Assembly (NCBI GenBank): GCA_042434945.1
Contig: CP170191.1
Span: forward strand, 4,526,001-4,590,000
Length of the DNA: 64,000 nucleotides
Reading direction: 5' to 3'
From: Escherichia hormaechei_A
Lineage (GTDB): Bacteria > Pseudomonadota > Gammaproteobacteria > Enterobacterales > Enterobacteriaceae
In this document: piece by piece, positions 51,504 to 64,000 of the stretch
Numbering within the stretch: position 1 is the first letter of the stretch
Layout of the letters: each line of letters begins with the position of its first letter
Notes under the pieces: generated by a model
The model's input: the letters and a program-made list of their open reading frames with translations, nothing else
What the model was told of the DNA's origin: nothing
The model's database searches: none
Position numbers and translations under genes: made by a program

Positions 51504-52394
51504 TTAACCTTTCACACCACCTGCTGTCAGGCCGTTGACCAGCCAGCGTTGAGCCAGCAAGAAGACGATGGTGATCGGTAATGCAGACATCACGGCAGCG
51601 GCGGCAAAGTCACCCCACAGGTAGTTTTGCGGGTTGAGGTATTGCTGCATCCCCACGGCCAGGGTGTAGCTGTTTACGTCACGCAGTAACAGCGACGCGA
51701 CCGGAACTTCAGTAATGGCAGCGATAAACGACAGGATGAATACCACCGCCAGAATCGGTACTGACAGCGGCAACAGGACAAGGCGGAAGGCCTGCCACGG
51801 TGTCGCACCATCCAGCGCAGCAGCTTCTTCCAGCGAACTGTCGATGGTTTCGAAATAGCCTTTGATGGTCCAGACATGCAGCGCAATCCCACCCAGATAC
51901 GCGAAAATTACGCCGCCGTGAGTATTCAGGCCAATGAATGGAATGTACTCACCCAGACGATCAAACAACGCATACAACGCGACCAGTGAAAGTACTGCCG
52001 GGAACATCTGGAAAATCAGCATTCCTTTCAGCAGCGTCGCTTTGCCTGGAAAGCGCATACGGGCGAAAGCGTAGGCGCAGGTGGTGGAGAGCGCCACAAT
52101 GCCAATCGCGGAAATCCCGGCGACCTTTACCGAGTTCCACAGCCACAGCAGTACCGGGAATGGCGGTGGCGTAATGCGACCATCAGCCTGTTCAACGCTA
52201 AAACCTAACGCCAGTTTCCAGTGATCCCAGGAGATTTGCTCCGGGATCAGGCTGCCGGTCGCAAAGTTTCCCTGACGCAGCGAGATAGCGACGACCATCA
52301 GCAGCGGGAACATAATCGCTGCGATAAAAAGTAGCAGTAGCAGGTGAGTAATAAATAAACGAGCTTTTTGCGATTTCGGTTGGACCATTGCCAT
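51504..52394 (-). CDS. malG: Maltose ABC transporter permease MalG
   Basis: 296 residues with six transmembrane helices. The EAA loop (EEAAALDGATPWQAF, about 190-205) docks on MalK. With MalF it forms the inner-membrane channel for maltose and maltodextrins. Last gene of malEFG; its start lies 14 bases after the malF stop. Frame intact. Confidence 0.96.
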   Translation of the reverse strand: MAMVQPKSQKARLFITHLLLLLFIAAIMFPLLMVVAISLRQGNFATGSLIPEQISWDHWKLALGFSVEQADGRITPPPFPVLLWLWNSVKVAGISAIGIVALSTTCAYAFARMRFPGKATLLKGMLIFQMFPAVLSLVALYALFDRLGEYIPFIGLNTHGGVIFAYLGGIALHVWTIKGYFETIDSSLEEAAALDGATPWQAFRLVLLPLSVPILAVVFILSFIAAITEVPVASLLLRDVNSYTLAVGMQQYLNPQNYLWGDFAAAAVMSALPITIVFLLAQRWLVNGLTAGGVKG

Positions 52395-52408
52395 TTTTGT
52401 TATCTCCC

Positions 52409-53953
52409 TTAATCAAACTTCATTCGCGTGGCTTTCAGGTTCACTATCGCCAGCGCACCCACCAGCAGGAAGATCAGCGTGGCAATTGCTGCCGCCAGAC
52501 CGAAGTCCTGACCCCCGCCGCCTTCAAAAGCGATGCGGTAGGTGTAGTTAACAAGCAGGTCGGTATAACCGGCTGGCGTGGTCGTGCCAAGACGATCCGG
52601 GCCGCCGTTGGTTAACAGTTGAATCAGCACGAAGTTGTTAAAGTTAAAGGCGAAGCTGGCGATCATCAGCGGCGTCAGCGGTTTAATCAGCAGCGGCAGC
52701 GTAATCTTAAAGAAGTTCTGGAACGGACCTGCGCCATCCATTGCTGAGGCTTCATACAAATCGTCCGGAATCGCTTTCAGCAAGCCCATGCAGAGGATCA
52801 TCATGTACGGATAACCCAGCCAGGTATTGACGATAATTAGCATCGTGCGGGCGGTGGTCGGATCGCTGAACCAGGCGGGCTTCACGCCAAACAGCGCGCT
52901 CAACATCATGTTGATTTCACCGAAGCTCTGGTTAAACAACCCTTTGAAAATCAAGATTGAAATGAACGATGGCACCGCGTAGGGCAGAATCAGCAGGACG
53001 CGATAGACCGCTTTGCCGCGCAACGCTTCCCACTGCACCAGACACGCCAGAACCATGCCGACCGCCACCGTTAAAAAGACAGTGATCAGCGAGAACACCA
53101 CGGTCCAGACGAAAATGGCGAGGAACGGTTTCTGAATGCCTTCGTCGGTAAAGACGCGGGTAAAGTTTTTCCAGCCGGTGGTCACGGTGTAACCGGGGCT
53201 TAGCTTTTCATCACCCCAGTTGCCGTCGGCGGTAATGGACTGGTAAAAGCCAATTTGGTTATTCGGACGATATTTCACGCCGCTCTGATTATTCGTCAAC
53301 GTGCCGTCACCGTCGAGTGTGTAGAGCGGCTGCGTGCCAGAAAACTGGCGCAGGGAGCTCATCATCACTTTGTTGCCATCCGGCAGAATGGCGGTAATGT
53401 CACTCAGCGCCTGACGATTCTGGGTAATCACGCGCAGATTCGCGCGTTCGCCTTCGGGCTGGGCGGTCGTTTCTTTCAGTTGCAGTTTTTGCTCGCCGCC
53501 AAATTTAAAAGCGTCGGAGAGGTAATTTTTGCCGGTTTCGCCGTCGCTGAGCGCCAGTTGCCACTCATCGCCCGCCGGGTAAAGACCAAAGTTATAGGTT
53601 TTGCCTGCTTGCCAGGAGCGATCTAACAACACTTCCTGCGCACGTTCAAAAGTCAGCTGGTTAGTGCTGCTGTAGTTGGTGAAGGCAATGGCGATGGTGC
53701 AGACCAGAGGGAAGAGGACGAATAATCCCATTCCAGCCATTCCCGGGTAAACATAGCGCCAGGCGTAGGCTTTACGATTGGCGAAAATATACAGCCCCGC
53801 TGAACTCAATATCAGCGTGGTAATGGCGAACAGGTATTCCCCTTGTGCGTACATTAAAACAACAAGGTAACCCACCAGCAGGCCGAGCAGACCTAGCACT
53901 GACCATTTCAGCGCGTCGCTTTGCCACCAATGTTTCTTTTTAATGACATCCAT
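52409..53953 (-). CDS. malF: Maltose ABC transporter permease MalF
   Basis: 514 residues from the ATG at 53953; an ATG five codons earlier is rejected on family length. Eight transmembrane helices with the large periplasmic P2 loop (about 93-275) that contacts MalE, and the EAA loop (YEASAMDGAGPFQNF near 400) that binds MalK. Pairs with MalG. A REP cluster separates it from malE. Confidence 0.96.
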   Translation of the reverse strand: MDVIKKKHWWQSDALKWSVLGLLGLLVGYLVVLMYAQGEYLFAITTLILSSAGLYIFANRKAYAWRYVYPGMAGMGLFVLFPLVCTIAIAFTNYSSTNQLTFERAQEVLLDRSWQAGKTYNFGLYPAGDEWQLALSDGETGKNYLSDAFKFGGEQKLQLKETTAQPEGERANLRVITQNRQALSDITAILPDGNKVMMSSLRQFSGTQPLYTLDGDGTLTNNQSGVKYRPNNQIGFYQSITADGNWGDEKLSPGYTVTTGWKNFTRVFTDEGIQKPFLAIFVWTVVFSLITVFLTVAVGMVLACLVQWEALRGKAVYRVLLILPYAVPSFISILIFKGLFNQSFGEINMMLSALFGVKPAWFSDPTTARTMLIIVNTWLGYPYMMILCMGLLKAIPDDLYEASAMDGAGPFQNFFKITLPLLIKPLTPLMIASFAFNFNNFVLIQLLTNGGPDRLGTTTPAGYTDLLVNYTYRIAFEGGGGQDFGLAAAIATLIFLLVGALAIVNLKATRMKFD

Positions 53954-53966
53954 GGGGTTCTTCCTC

Positions 53967-54098
53967 ATTCCAGGACGGATAAGGCTTTCACGCCTTATCC
54001 GACAACAACTGCCTGATGCGACGCTGACGCGTCTTATCAGGCCTACATACGTTTCGGTTTTGTAGGCCGGACAAGGCGTTCACGCCGCATCCGGCATT
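53967..54098. repeat. REP cluster between malE and malF
   Basis: Three REP palindromes: GGACGGATAAGGC...GCCTTATCCG, GCCTGATGCGACG...CGTCTTATCAGGC and GTAGGCCGGACAAGGCG...GCATCCGGC. This is the classic malEF intercistronic REP site, known in E. coli to stabilise malE mRNA and so raise MalE above MalF and MalG. Confidence 0.95.
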
Positions 54099-54106
54099 TC
54101 ACAGCA

Positions 54107-55300
<1,194 letters not shown>

Positions 55301-55370
55301 CTATGGTCCTTGTTGGTGAAGTGCTCGTGAAAACACCTAAACGGACTCTAGTTTCTTTATACGGCAACCT

Positions 55371-55590
55371 CTTTCCATCCTCCTTGCCCCTACGCCCCAC
55401 CGTTGCTTTGTGTGATCTCTGTTACAGAATTGGCGGTAATGTGGAGATGCGCACATAAAATCGCCACGATTTTTGCAAGCAACATCACGAAATTCCTTAC
55501 ATGACCTCGGTTTAGTTCACAGAAGCCGTGTTCTCATCCTCCCGCCTCCTCCCCCATAAAAAAGCCAGGGGGTGGAGGATTTAAGCCATC
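55371..55590. promoter_or_regulatory. malEp/malKp divergent control region (MalT boxes and CRP sites)
   Basis: MalT-type boxes appear near both promoters: CATCCTCC close to malE, and ATCCTCCC, CCTCCTCCCC and GGTGGAGGA close to malK. Between them are CRP-like sites TGTGA-N6-TTACA (55411-55426) and TGTGG-N6-GCACA (55440-55455). This matches the E. coli malEp-malKp region, where MalT and CRP act together on both promoters. Confidence 0.85.
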
Positions 55591-55661
55591 TCCTGATGAC
55601 GCATAGTCAGCCCATCATGAATGTTGCTGTCGATGACAGGTTGTTACAAAGGGAGAAGGGC

Positions 55662-56777
55662 ATGGCGAGCGTACAGCTGCAAAATGTAACGAAAGCCTGG
55701 GGCGAGGTCGTGGTATCGAAAGATATCAATCTCGATATCCATGAAGGTGAATTCGTGGTGTTTGTCGGACCGTCTGGCTGCGGTAAATCGACTTTACTGC
55801 GCATGATTGCCGGGCTTGAGACGATCACCAGCGGCGACCTGTTCATCGGTGAGAAACGGATGAATGACACTCCGCCAGCAGAACGCGGCGTTGGTATGGT
55901 GTTTCAGTCTTACGCGCTCTATCCCCACCTGTCAGTAGCAGAAAACATGTCATTTGGCCTGAAACTGGCTGGCGCAAAAAAAGAGGTGATTAACCAACGC
56001 GTTAACCAGGTGGCGGAAGTGCTACAACTGGCGCATTTGCTGGATCGCAAACCGAAAGCGCTCTCCGGTGGTCAGCGTCAGCGTGTGGCGATTGGCCGTA
56101 CGCTGGTGGCCGAGCCAAGCGTATTTTTGCTCGATGAACCGCTCTCCAACCTCGATGCTGCACTGCGTGTGCAAATGCGTATCGAAATCTCCCGTCTGCA
56201 TAAACGCCTGGGCCGCACAATGATTTACGTCACCCACGATCAGGTCGAAGCGATGACGCTGGCCGACAAAATCGTGGTGCTGGACGCCGGTCGCGTGGCG
56301 CAGGTTGGGAAACCGCTGGAGCTGTACCACTATCCGGCAGACCGTTTTGTCGCCGGATTTATCGGTTCGCCAAAGATGAACTTCCTGCCGGTAAAAGTGA
56401 CCGCCACCGCAATCGATCAAGTGCAGGTGGAGCTGCCGATGCCAAATCGTCAGCAAGTCTGGCTGCCAGTTGAAAGCCGTGATGTCCAGGTTGGAGCCAA
56501 TATGTCGCTGGGTATTCGCCCGGAACATCTACTGCCGAGTGATATCGCTGACGTCATCCTTGAGGGTGAAGTTCAGGTCGTCGAGCAACTCGGCAACGAA
56601 ACTCAAATCCATATCCAGATCCCTTCCATTCGTCAAAACCTGGTGTACCGCCAGAACGACGTGGTGTTGGTAGAAGAAGGTGCCACATTCGCTATCGGCC
56701 TGCCGCCAGAGCGTTGCCATCTGTTCCGTGAGGATGGCACTGCATGTCGTCGACTGCATAAGGAGCCGGGCGTTTAA
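55662..56777 (+). CDS. malK: Maltose ABC transporter ATPase MalK
   Basis: 371 residues from the ATG at 55662, with GGGAGAAGGG just upstream; a longer reading is rejected. Walker A GPSGCGKST (about 36-44), Q-loop VFQSYALYP, signature LSGGQRQR, Walker B VFLLDEPLSNLD and the switch histidine in YVTHDQVEAM are intact. The C-terminal regulatory domain (236-371) binds MalT and enzyme IIA-Glc. Powers maltodextrin import as a dimer under MalF and MalG. First gene of malK-lamB-malM. Confidence 0.97.
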   Translation: MASVQLQNVTKAWGEVVVSKDINLDIHEGEFVVFVGPSGCGKSTLLRMIAGLETITSGDLFIGEKRMNDTPPAERGVGMVFQSYALYPHLSVAENMSFGLKLAGAKKEVINQRVNQVAEVLQLAHLLDRKPKALSGGQRQRVAIGRTLVAEPSVFLLDEPLSNLDAALRVQMRIEISRLHKRLGRTMIYVTHDQVEAMTLADKIVVLDAGRVAQVGKPLELYHYPADRFVAGFIGSPKMNFLPVKVTATAIDQVQVELPMPNRQQVWLPVESRDVQVGANMSLGIRPEHLLPSDIADVILEGEVQVVEQLGNETQIHIQIPSIRQNLVYRQNDVVLVEEGATFAIGLPPERCHLFREDGTACRRLHKEPGV

Positions 56778-56848
56778 GCACCCCACAAAACACACAAAGC
56801 CTGTCACAGGTGATGTGAAAAAAGAAAAGCAATGACTCAGGAGATAGA

Positions 56849-58192
<1,344 letters not shown>

Positions 58193-58202
58193 TAGCAAAA
58201 CC

Positions 58203-58327
<125 letters not shown>

Positions 58328-58441
58328 TAAAAACAGGTTGTCATTATCTGAAAGGGGCGAAAGCCCCTCTGATTATCGGGTTTAGCGCGCTATTGCCTGG
58401 CTACCGCTGAGCTCCAGATTTTGAGGTGGAAACAATGGAAA

Positions 58442-59356
58442 ATGAATAAAAGTCTCATCGCCCTCTGTTTATCAGCAGGGTTACTGGCAAGCGCGCCTGG
58501 AATCAGCCTTGCCGATGTTAACTACGTACCGCAAAACACCAGCGACGCGCCAGCCATTCCATCTGCCGCGCTGCAACAACTCACCTGGACACCGGTCGAT
58601 CAATCTAAAACTCAGACCACCCAACTGGCGACTGGCGGCCAACAACTGAACGTTCCCGGCATCAGTGGTCCGATTGCTGCGTACAGCGTCCCGGCAAACA
58701 TTGGCGAACTGACCCTGACGCTGACCAGCGAAGTGAACAAACAAACCAGCGTATTTGCGCCGAACGTGCTGATTCTTGATCAGAATATGACCCCATCAGC
58801 CTTCTTCCCCAGCAGTTATTTCACCTACCAGGAACCAGGCGTGATGAGTGCAGATCGGCTGGAAGGCGTTATGCGCCTGACACCGGCATTGGGGCAGCAA
58901 AAACTTTATGTTCTGGTCTTTACCACGGAAAAAGATCTCCAGCAGACGACCCAACTGCTCGACCCGGCTAAAGCCTATGCCAAAGGCGTTGGTAACTCGA
59001 TCCCGGATATTCCCGATCCGGTTGCTCGTCATACCACCGATGGCTTACTGAAACTGAAAGTCAAAACGAACTCCAGCTCCAGCGTGTTGGTCGGGCCTTT
59101 ATTTGGTTCTTCCGCTCCAGCTCCGGTTACGGTAGGCAACACGGCGGCACCAGCTGTGGCTGCACCCGCTCCGGCACCGGTGAAGAAAAGCGAGCCGATG
59201 CTCAACGACACGGAAAGTTATTTTAATACCGCGATCAAAAACGCTGTCGCGAAAGGTGATGTTGATAAGGCGTTAAAACTGCTTGATGAAGCTGAACGCC
59301 TGGGATCGACATCTGCCCGTTCCACCTTTATCAGCAGTGTAAAAGGCAAGGGGTAA
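58442..59356 (+). CDS. malM: Maltose operon periplasmic protein MalM
   Basis: 304 residues from the ATG at 58442. A signal peptide (SLIALCLSAGLLASAPGISLA) precedes a periplasmic protein with an Ala/Pro-rich linker near residues 232-250 and a C-terminal helix; its function is unknown. In K-12 the start is MKMNKS. Here an extra G (ATGGAAAATG) puts the upstream ATG at 58435 out of frame, where it would stop after four codons. The downstream ATG, 12 bases after GAGGTGG, is therefore the likely start. The body is intact. Last gene of malK-lamB-malM, followed by a terminator. Confidence 0.93.
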   Translation: MNKSLIALCLSAGLLASAPGISLADVNYVPQNTSDAPAIPSAALQQLTWTPVDQSKTQTTQLATGGQQLNVPGISGPIAAYSVPANIGELTLTLTSEVNKQTSVFAPNVLILDQNMTPSAFFPSSYFTYQEPGVMSADRLEGVMRLTPALGQQKLYVLVFTTEKDLQQTTQLLDPAKAYAKGVGNSIPDIPDPVARHTTDGLLKLKVKTNSSSSVLVGPLFGSSAPAPVTVGNTAAPAVAAPAPAPVKKSEPMLNDTESYFNTAIKNAVAKGDVDKALKLLDEAERLGSTSARSTFISSVKGKG

Positions 59357-59390
59357 TTACGCCCCACAGTGCTGATTTTGTTAGTCGTTT

Positions 59391-59418
59391 AGTGCGCCTT
59401 CACGGGCGCACTTTTTTT
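59391..59418 (+). terminator. Intrinsic terminator of malM
   Basis: AGTGCGCC / GGCGCACT stem with a 6-base loop followed by seven T residues. Confidence 0.95.
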
Positions 59419-59527
59419 GGCTAAGTTGCGCCATTGTTGCGATAGTGATCGCTAAATTTGGTTTGTCCGTCCTCATTTTGCCAATCTGCGATACAATGCC
59501 TTTACGTTATGTAACGGAGAGTTCGGC

Positions 59528-60025
59528 ATGTCACACCCCGCGTTAACGCAACTGCGTGCGCTGCGCTATTTTAAAGAGATCCCTGCCCTGGATCCGCAAC
59601 TGCTCGACTGGCTGTTGCTGGAGGATTCCATGACAAAACGTTTTGAACAGCAGGGAAAAACGGTAAGCGTGACGATGATCCGCGAAGGGTTTGTCGAGCA
59701 GAATGAAATCCCCGAAGAACTGCCGCTGCTGCCGAAAGAGTCTCGTTACTGGTTACGTGAAATTTTGTTATGTGCCGATGGTGAACCGTGGCTTGCCGGT
59801 CGTACCGTCGTTCCTGTGTCAACGTTAAGCGGGCCGGAGCTGGCGTTACAAAAATTGGGTAAAACGCCGTTAGGACGCTATCTGTTCACATCATCGACAT
59901 TAACCCGGGACTTTATTGAGATAGGCCGTGATGCCGGGCTGTGGGGGCGACGTTCCCGCCTGCGATTAAGCGGTAAACCGCTGTTGCTAACAGAACTGTT
60001 TTTACCGGCGTCACCGTTGTACTAA
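59528..60025 (+). CDS. ubiC: Chorismate pyruvate-lyase UbiC
   Basis: 165 residues. It removes pyruvate from chorismate to give 4-hydroxybenzoate, the first committed step of ubiquinone synthesis. Typical segments are the substrate-binding [18 protein letters not shown] arginine strand and the C-terminal [14 protein letters not shown] containing the conserved glutamate. ACGGAGAG precedes the ATG. It is followed by ubiA after 12 bases, with AAGAGGAAAAA before that start. Confidence 0.96.
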
Positions 60026-60037
60026 GAGGAAAAAAAT

Positions 60038-60910
60038 ATGGAGTGGAGTCTGACGCAGAATAAGCTGCTGGCGTTTCATCGCTTAATGCGTACGGATAAG
60101 CCAATTGGCGCGTTACTGCTGCTCTGGCCAACATTATGGGCGTTGTGGGTGGCGACACCGGGCGTTCCCCAGCTCTGGATCCTGGCGGTGTTTGTCGCGG
60201 GTGTCTGGCTGATGCGCGCTGCCGGATGTGTGGTGAATGATTATGCTGACCGCAAGTTTGATGGTCATGTTAAGCGCACGGCGAACCGACCACTTCCCAG
60301 CGGCGCGGTAACAGAGAAAGAGGCGCGCGCGCTGTTTGTCGTGCTGGTACTGATTTCGTTTTTACTGGTGCTGACGCTGAATACGATGACCATTCTGTTG
60401 TCGATTGCCGCGCTAGCGCTGGCGTGGGTGTACCCGTTTATGAAGCGGTATACCCATCTACCGCAAGTGGTGCTGGGCGCGGCGTTTGGCTGGTCGATTC
60501 CAATGGCTTTTGCCGCTGTGAGTGAGTCGGTGCCATTGAGTTGCTGGTTAATGTTCCTCGCCAATATTCTCTGGGCGGTGGCTTACGACACGCAGTATGC
60601 GATGGTTGACCGCGATGATGATGTGAAGATTGGCATTAAATCCACGGCAATCCTGTTCGGCCAATACGATAAATTGATTATTGGTATTTTGCAGATTGGC
60701 GTACTGGCGCTGATGGCGATCATCGGTGAGTTAAATGGCTTAGGCTGGGGATATTACTGGTCAATTCTGGTGGCTGGCGCGCTGTTTGTTTATCAACAAA
60801 AACTGATTGCCAACCGCGAGCGTGAAGCCTGCTTTAAAGCATTTATGAATAATAACTATGTTGGTCTGGTACTGTTTTTAGGGCTGGCAATGAGTTACTG
60901 GCATTTCTGA
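60038..60910 (+). CDS. ubiA: 4-hydroxybenzoate octaprenyltransferase UbiA
   Basis: 290 residues with eight or nine transmembrane helices. The two aspartate-rich motifs for prenyl-diphosphate/Mg binding are NDYADRKFD (about 67-75) and [12 protein letters not shown] (about 185-196). It joins octaprenyl diphosphate to 4-hydroxybenzoate in the inner membrane, the next step after UbiC. Ends just before a palindromic terminator. Confidence 0.97.
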
Positions 60911-60920
60911 TGATGTAAAA

Positions 60921-60942
60921 AAGCCGGATGATCATCCGGCTT
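60921..60942 (+). terminator. Bidirectional terminator between ubiA and plsB
   Basis: AAGCCGGATG/ATCATCCGGCTT is a perfect palindrome with A residues before and T residues after, suitable for the convergent ubiCA and plsB transcripts. Confidence 0.85.
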
Positions 60943-60954
60943 TCTTCTGGGTTG

Positions 60955-61053
60955 CCTGATGCGCGGCGCTTCTCAGGCCTACACAACACATCGCAATTTA
61001 TTGAATTTGCAGATTATGGAAGGCCGGATAAGGCGTTTTCGCCGCATCCGGCA
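60955..61053. repeat. BIME between ubiA and plsB
   Basis: TTGCCTGATGCGCGGCGC...CTCAGGCCTAC and AGGCCGGATAAGGCG...GCATCCGGC, two REP palindromes separated by a short AT-rich spacer. Confidence 0.92.
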
Positions 61054-61064
61054 ATTCTCTCTGA

Positions 61065-63488
61065 TTACCCTTCGCCCTGCGTCGCACTCTCAATCGTCAA
61101 ACGCACGTCTGATGTAATCAACTCCGCCAGCAACTGATAAACCTTCATCGTTTCTGCCGGTTCGGCATCGCCGCTATCGCTGATATACCCTTCATCACGC
61201 AGTGTCAGCACCAGAGAACTGAACACCGCCTTGTCGAAGAACTCCGGCGCGTTGATGCCGTGCAGCACGGAGAGACGTTGCGCGACGGTGCGGCTCTCTT
61301 TCTCCAGCGTACCGCGGTTGATCGACGGGTTGGCACTCAACAACCAGAAGGTGATGGCATAACGTTGCAGCGTTTCGCGCGCGCCTGCGGCCAGCAGCTG
61401 TAGCGTGCGAGAATGCGCCGGGTTGATATGCAACTCATCATCTTGCAGGGTAATCAGCCCCTGACGTTGCATCTCATTTGCCAGCGCATCAATAACGTCC
61501 GGCAACTCGTCGCGATCCCAGCGCAGGAACAGCTCCGCTTTCAGCATTGGGTAAAGCACATTGACGTGCTCCATCAATACGTCGCGGGAGATGTGGCGAT
61601 GCTGGGTGACAATTGCCGCCATCAGCGAAGGCAGCACCAACATATGCGCAATGTTGTTGCGATAGTAGGTCATCAACACCGCTTGCTCGCGCGGCAGAAT
61701 GATGATGTCGCCGATAGTGTCTTTCTCGACTTCAAACTTGTTCATTTGCAGCGCGTGATCGATAAGCTCGCTGGCGCTGGCTGAAGGAACGGTAGAGTCC
61801 GTGGAGTAAGGTACGTTGCGCATCAGATCCAGGTAGCAGTTGAGTTGCTCGGTTAACTGCTCGCGGGTGAGTGAGCGCTGACGTGACGCCAGTAGCGCAG
61901 TACAGCACAGGTTCATGGCGTTTGCCGCGCCTGCGTTGTTAATGCGTACCATCAGATCGGCAGCAATATTATTGACCGTCGGCGTTAACCATGCCGGACG
62001 CACCGCTTCGATGGGATCGATAGATTCACGCCAGTCTGGTACGTGCTGGTTAAGGTAGGTCATCAACGGCATTGGTTCACCGAAGTTGACGTAACCCTGA
62101 CCGAGATTACGCAGCTTGCTTAAACCGCGCAGCATCTGCGGCAGGCTCTCTTTCTCTTTCGTCGCGCCGCGCAGTTCTTTGGCGTAAGTACCCACTTCCA
62201 TGACGTGCTCATAACCGATGTAGATCGGAATCAGCGTAATCGGACGCGTGCCGCCACGCAGCATCGCCTGAATGGTCATCGACAGCGTACCGGTTTTCGG
62301 ATCCAGCAAACGCCCCGTGCGGGAACGACCGCCTTCCACGAAGTACTCGACGGAATAACCACGGCTGAACAGTTCGCCGAGATACTCACGGAAAACGGTG
62401 GAATAAAGTTTATTGCCTTTAAAAGTACGGCGAATAAAGAACGCCCCCAGACGGCGGAAAATCGGCCCGGCCGGCCAGAAGTTCAGGTTGATCCCAGCGG
62501 CGATATGCGGCGGCACCAGCCCCTGGTGATACAGCACGTAAGAAAGCAGCAGGTAGTCCATGTGGCTGCGGTGGCAAGGCACATATACCAGCTCATGACC
62601 GTCGTGGGCCAGCTGGCGAACGCGCTCGGCGTTATGGACGTTGATGCCCTGGTAAAGGCGGTTCCAGGTGAAGCCCAGAATACGGTCAGTCAGGCGAATC
62701 ATCTCGTAAGAGAAATTCGCCGCAATCTCTTCCATCAGCGCAATCGCGTTCTGCTGCGCTTTTTCATGGGAGATTTTTTTGCTGCGCGCTTCATCTTCTA
62801 CCGCTTTGGCAATGGCGCGGGAGGCGAGCAGCTTATTAAACAGATCCTGACGAGCAGGCAGACGTGGGCCCACAGCAGCCAGACGTTGACGGGCAAAGTG
62901 CATACGCGCCACGCGCGCCAGTTTCTGTGCGATAGTTTTATCCGTGCCGTGTTCATCCGCCATACGGCGCAGCGAAACTGACGGCGAGAAACGCACAAAA
63001 CTGTCGCGACCGAGCCACAGTACGGCGAAAAATTTCTGTACGCCGTTAAGCATACGCAGCGGCGGGTTTACTTCGCCTTTTTCACGCCCCGGCGCGCGAC
63101 CAAACATCACCGATACTGGCACCATCTGCACATCCAGATTTGGGTTGCTACGGTGCAAATCGAGATAGTCGTGGAACAGCTTAATAGACTCTTCTTTCGG
63201 CGTGTAATAGGTGAATACACGCGGCCCGCCGTGAATGAACACATAGCGCGGCAGTAGCGTGCCGTCGATTTCCAGCGGCTCTAACGGGTCAGGCAAGTCA
63301 TGAGCCAGACACTGGGCGCGTAACGTCAGCAAATCTGCTTTCGAGTTGTACGGTAAAACGTACATAATTGGACGAGAGGTATCCAGCCCCAGTTCCGGGG
63401 CAGGATCTGCCGGAATAGACTTGCTTTTTACCAGGATGCTTAATGGTAAATTCAGTAATTTGTAGTAAATTCGTGGCCAGCCGGACAT
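61065..63488 (-). CDS. plsB: Glycerol-3-phosphate 1-O-acyltransferase PlsB
   Basis: 807 residues from the ATG at 63488; a longer in-frame reading to 63548 is rejected on family length. Acyltransferase motif HX4D is in [13 protein letters not shown] (about 305-315), with the [15 protein letters not shown] block, the phosphate-binding [11 protein letters not shown] and the hydrophobic [13 protein letters not shown] block following. It acylates position 1 of glycerol 3-phosphate at the inner membrane, the first step of phospholipid synthesis. Divergent from dgkA. Confidence 0.97.
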
Positions 63489-63661
63489 AAACGATGTAAA
63501 GCCTCTGGTTAATAATGCAAATGCGCGGCAAGGATAGCAGAAAGTCATGGGAAATTCTGTGGTATCCGCTCATGTTTCGCGCGGCGTTACGCAAACCCGA
63601 AGAATCATCGGATTTAACGGTACACTGATATTGACGCTCATAATGTAAAAAGGTTCTTTCA

Positions 63662-64000
63662 ATGGCCAATAATACCACTGGATTCACCCGAATTATCAAA
63701 GCTGCTGGCTATTCCTGGAAAGGTTTACGCGCTGCATGGATCAACGAAGCGGCATTCCGTCAGGAAGGCGTAGCGGTATTGTTGGCGGTGGTCATCGCCT
63801 GCTGGCTGGATGTGGACGCAATTACCCGCGTGCTGCTTATCAGCTCCGTGATGCTGGTGATGATTGTGGAAATCCTCAATAGCGCCATCGAAGCAGTGGT
63901 TGACCGAATTGGCTCTGAATACCATGAGCTTTCCGGACGCGCTAAAGATATGGGATCCGCCGCGGTGCTGATTGCGATTATCGTCGCCGTGATAACCTGG
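63662..64000 (+). CDS. dgkA: Diacylglycerol kinase DgkA (3' end outside window)
   Basis: 113 residues are visible; the E. coli protein has 122, so about nine residues and the stop are missing. A small trimeric membrane enzyme that phosphorylates diacylglycerol. Three transmembrane helices are present. The catalytic glutamate (E70 counting Met) lies in MIVEILNSAIEAVVD, and GSEYHELSGRAKDMGSA is the family signature. Divergent from plsB with a 173-base shared promoter region. Confidence 0.97.
   Translation, partial: MANNTTGFTRIIKAAGYSWKGLRAAWINEAAFRQEGVAVLLAVVIACWLDVDAITRVLLISSVMLVMIVEILNSAIEAVVDRIGSEYHELSGRAKDMGSAAVLIAIIVAVITW

Overview
The window is enterobacterial chromosome, almost certainly Escherichia. 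Gene order and most proteins match the E. coli K-12 region running from rpoBC through rrnE and the mal cluster to dgkA. Species cannot be fixed from this window. Several K-12 neighbours are absent (htrC, zraP-zraSR, yjaA/yjaB, arpA, pepE) and other genes sit in their place, so this is either a divergent E. coli or a sister species.

Layout: (1) 1-5.3 kb, end of rpoB and all of rpoC with a strong terminator. (2) 5.3-8.0 kb, an accessory block of cellobiose/lactose-type PTS IIA and IIB genes plus a membrane diguanylate cyclase, where K-12 has htrC. (3) 8.0-13.5 kb, the thiCEFSGH operon (minus strand) behind a TPP riboswitch, with thiH frameshifted; then rsd. (4) 14.1-21.5 kb, nudC-hemE-nfi-yjaG-hupA-yjaH facing purHD. 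(5) 21.7-27.2 kb, a complete rrn operon (16S, tRNA-Glu, 23S, 5S) with an ERIC-like element in the 23S-5S spacer. (6) 27.3-38.3 kb, metA, the glyoxylate operon aceBA(K), iclR and metH; aceA has an altered 3' end and aceK is broken. (7) 38.4-46.5 kb, yjbB, a CcdA/CcdB-like toxin-antitoxin pair, rluF, yjbD, a BASS-family transporter, lysC and pgi. From ccdA to lysC the proteins differ clearly from K-12 while the flanks do not, and lysC lacks the lysine riboswitch expected upstream. (8) 46.7-51.4 kb, the yjbEFGH exopolysaccharide operon and psiE. (9) 51.5-59.4 kb, the divergent malEFG / malK-lamB-malM region; lamB carries three single-base insertions. (10) 59.5-64.0 kb, ubiCA, plsB and the start of dgkA.

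How the genes work together: thiamine synthesis is gated by TPP. metA (start of methionine synthesis) and metH (last step) flank the acetate/glyoxylate operon and its repressor iclR. malEFGK with lamB would form the maltodextrin uptake route, but LamB would not be made as read. yjbEFGH forms an exopolysaccharide production and export set. BIME/REP elements sit at many gene ends.

The main caution is a set of single-base indels in otherwise intact, K-12-length genes (thiH, aceK twice, lamB three times, the malM start). They may be real recent inactivations or base-calling errors, and the sequence alone cannot separate these. No wholly new system is evident. The strongest leads are the recombinant-looking 40.1-44.6 kb block with its riboswitch-less lysC, the hairpin over the yjbD ribosome binding site, and the PTS/diguanylate cyclase block.
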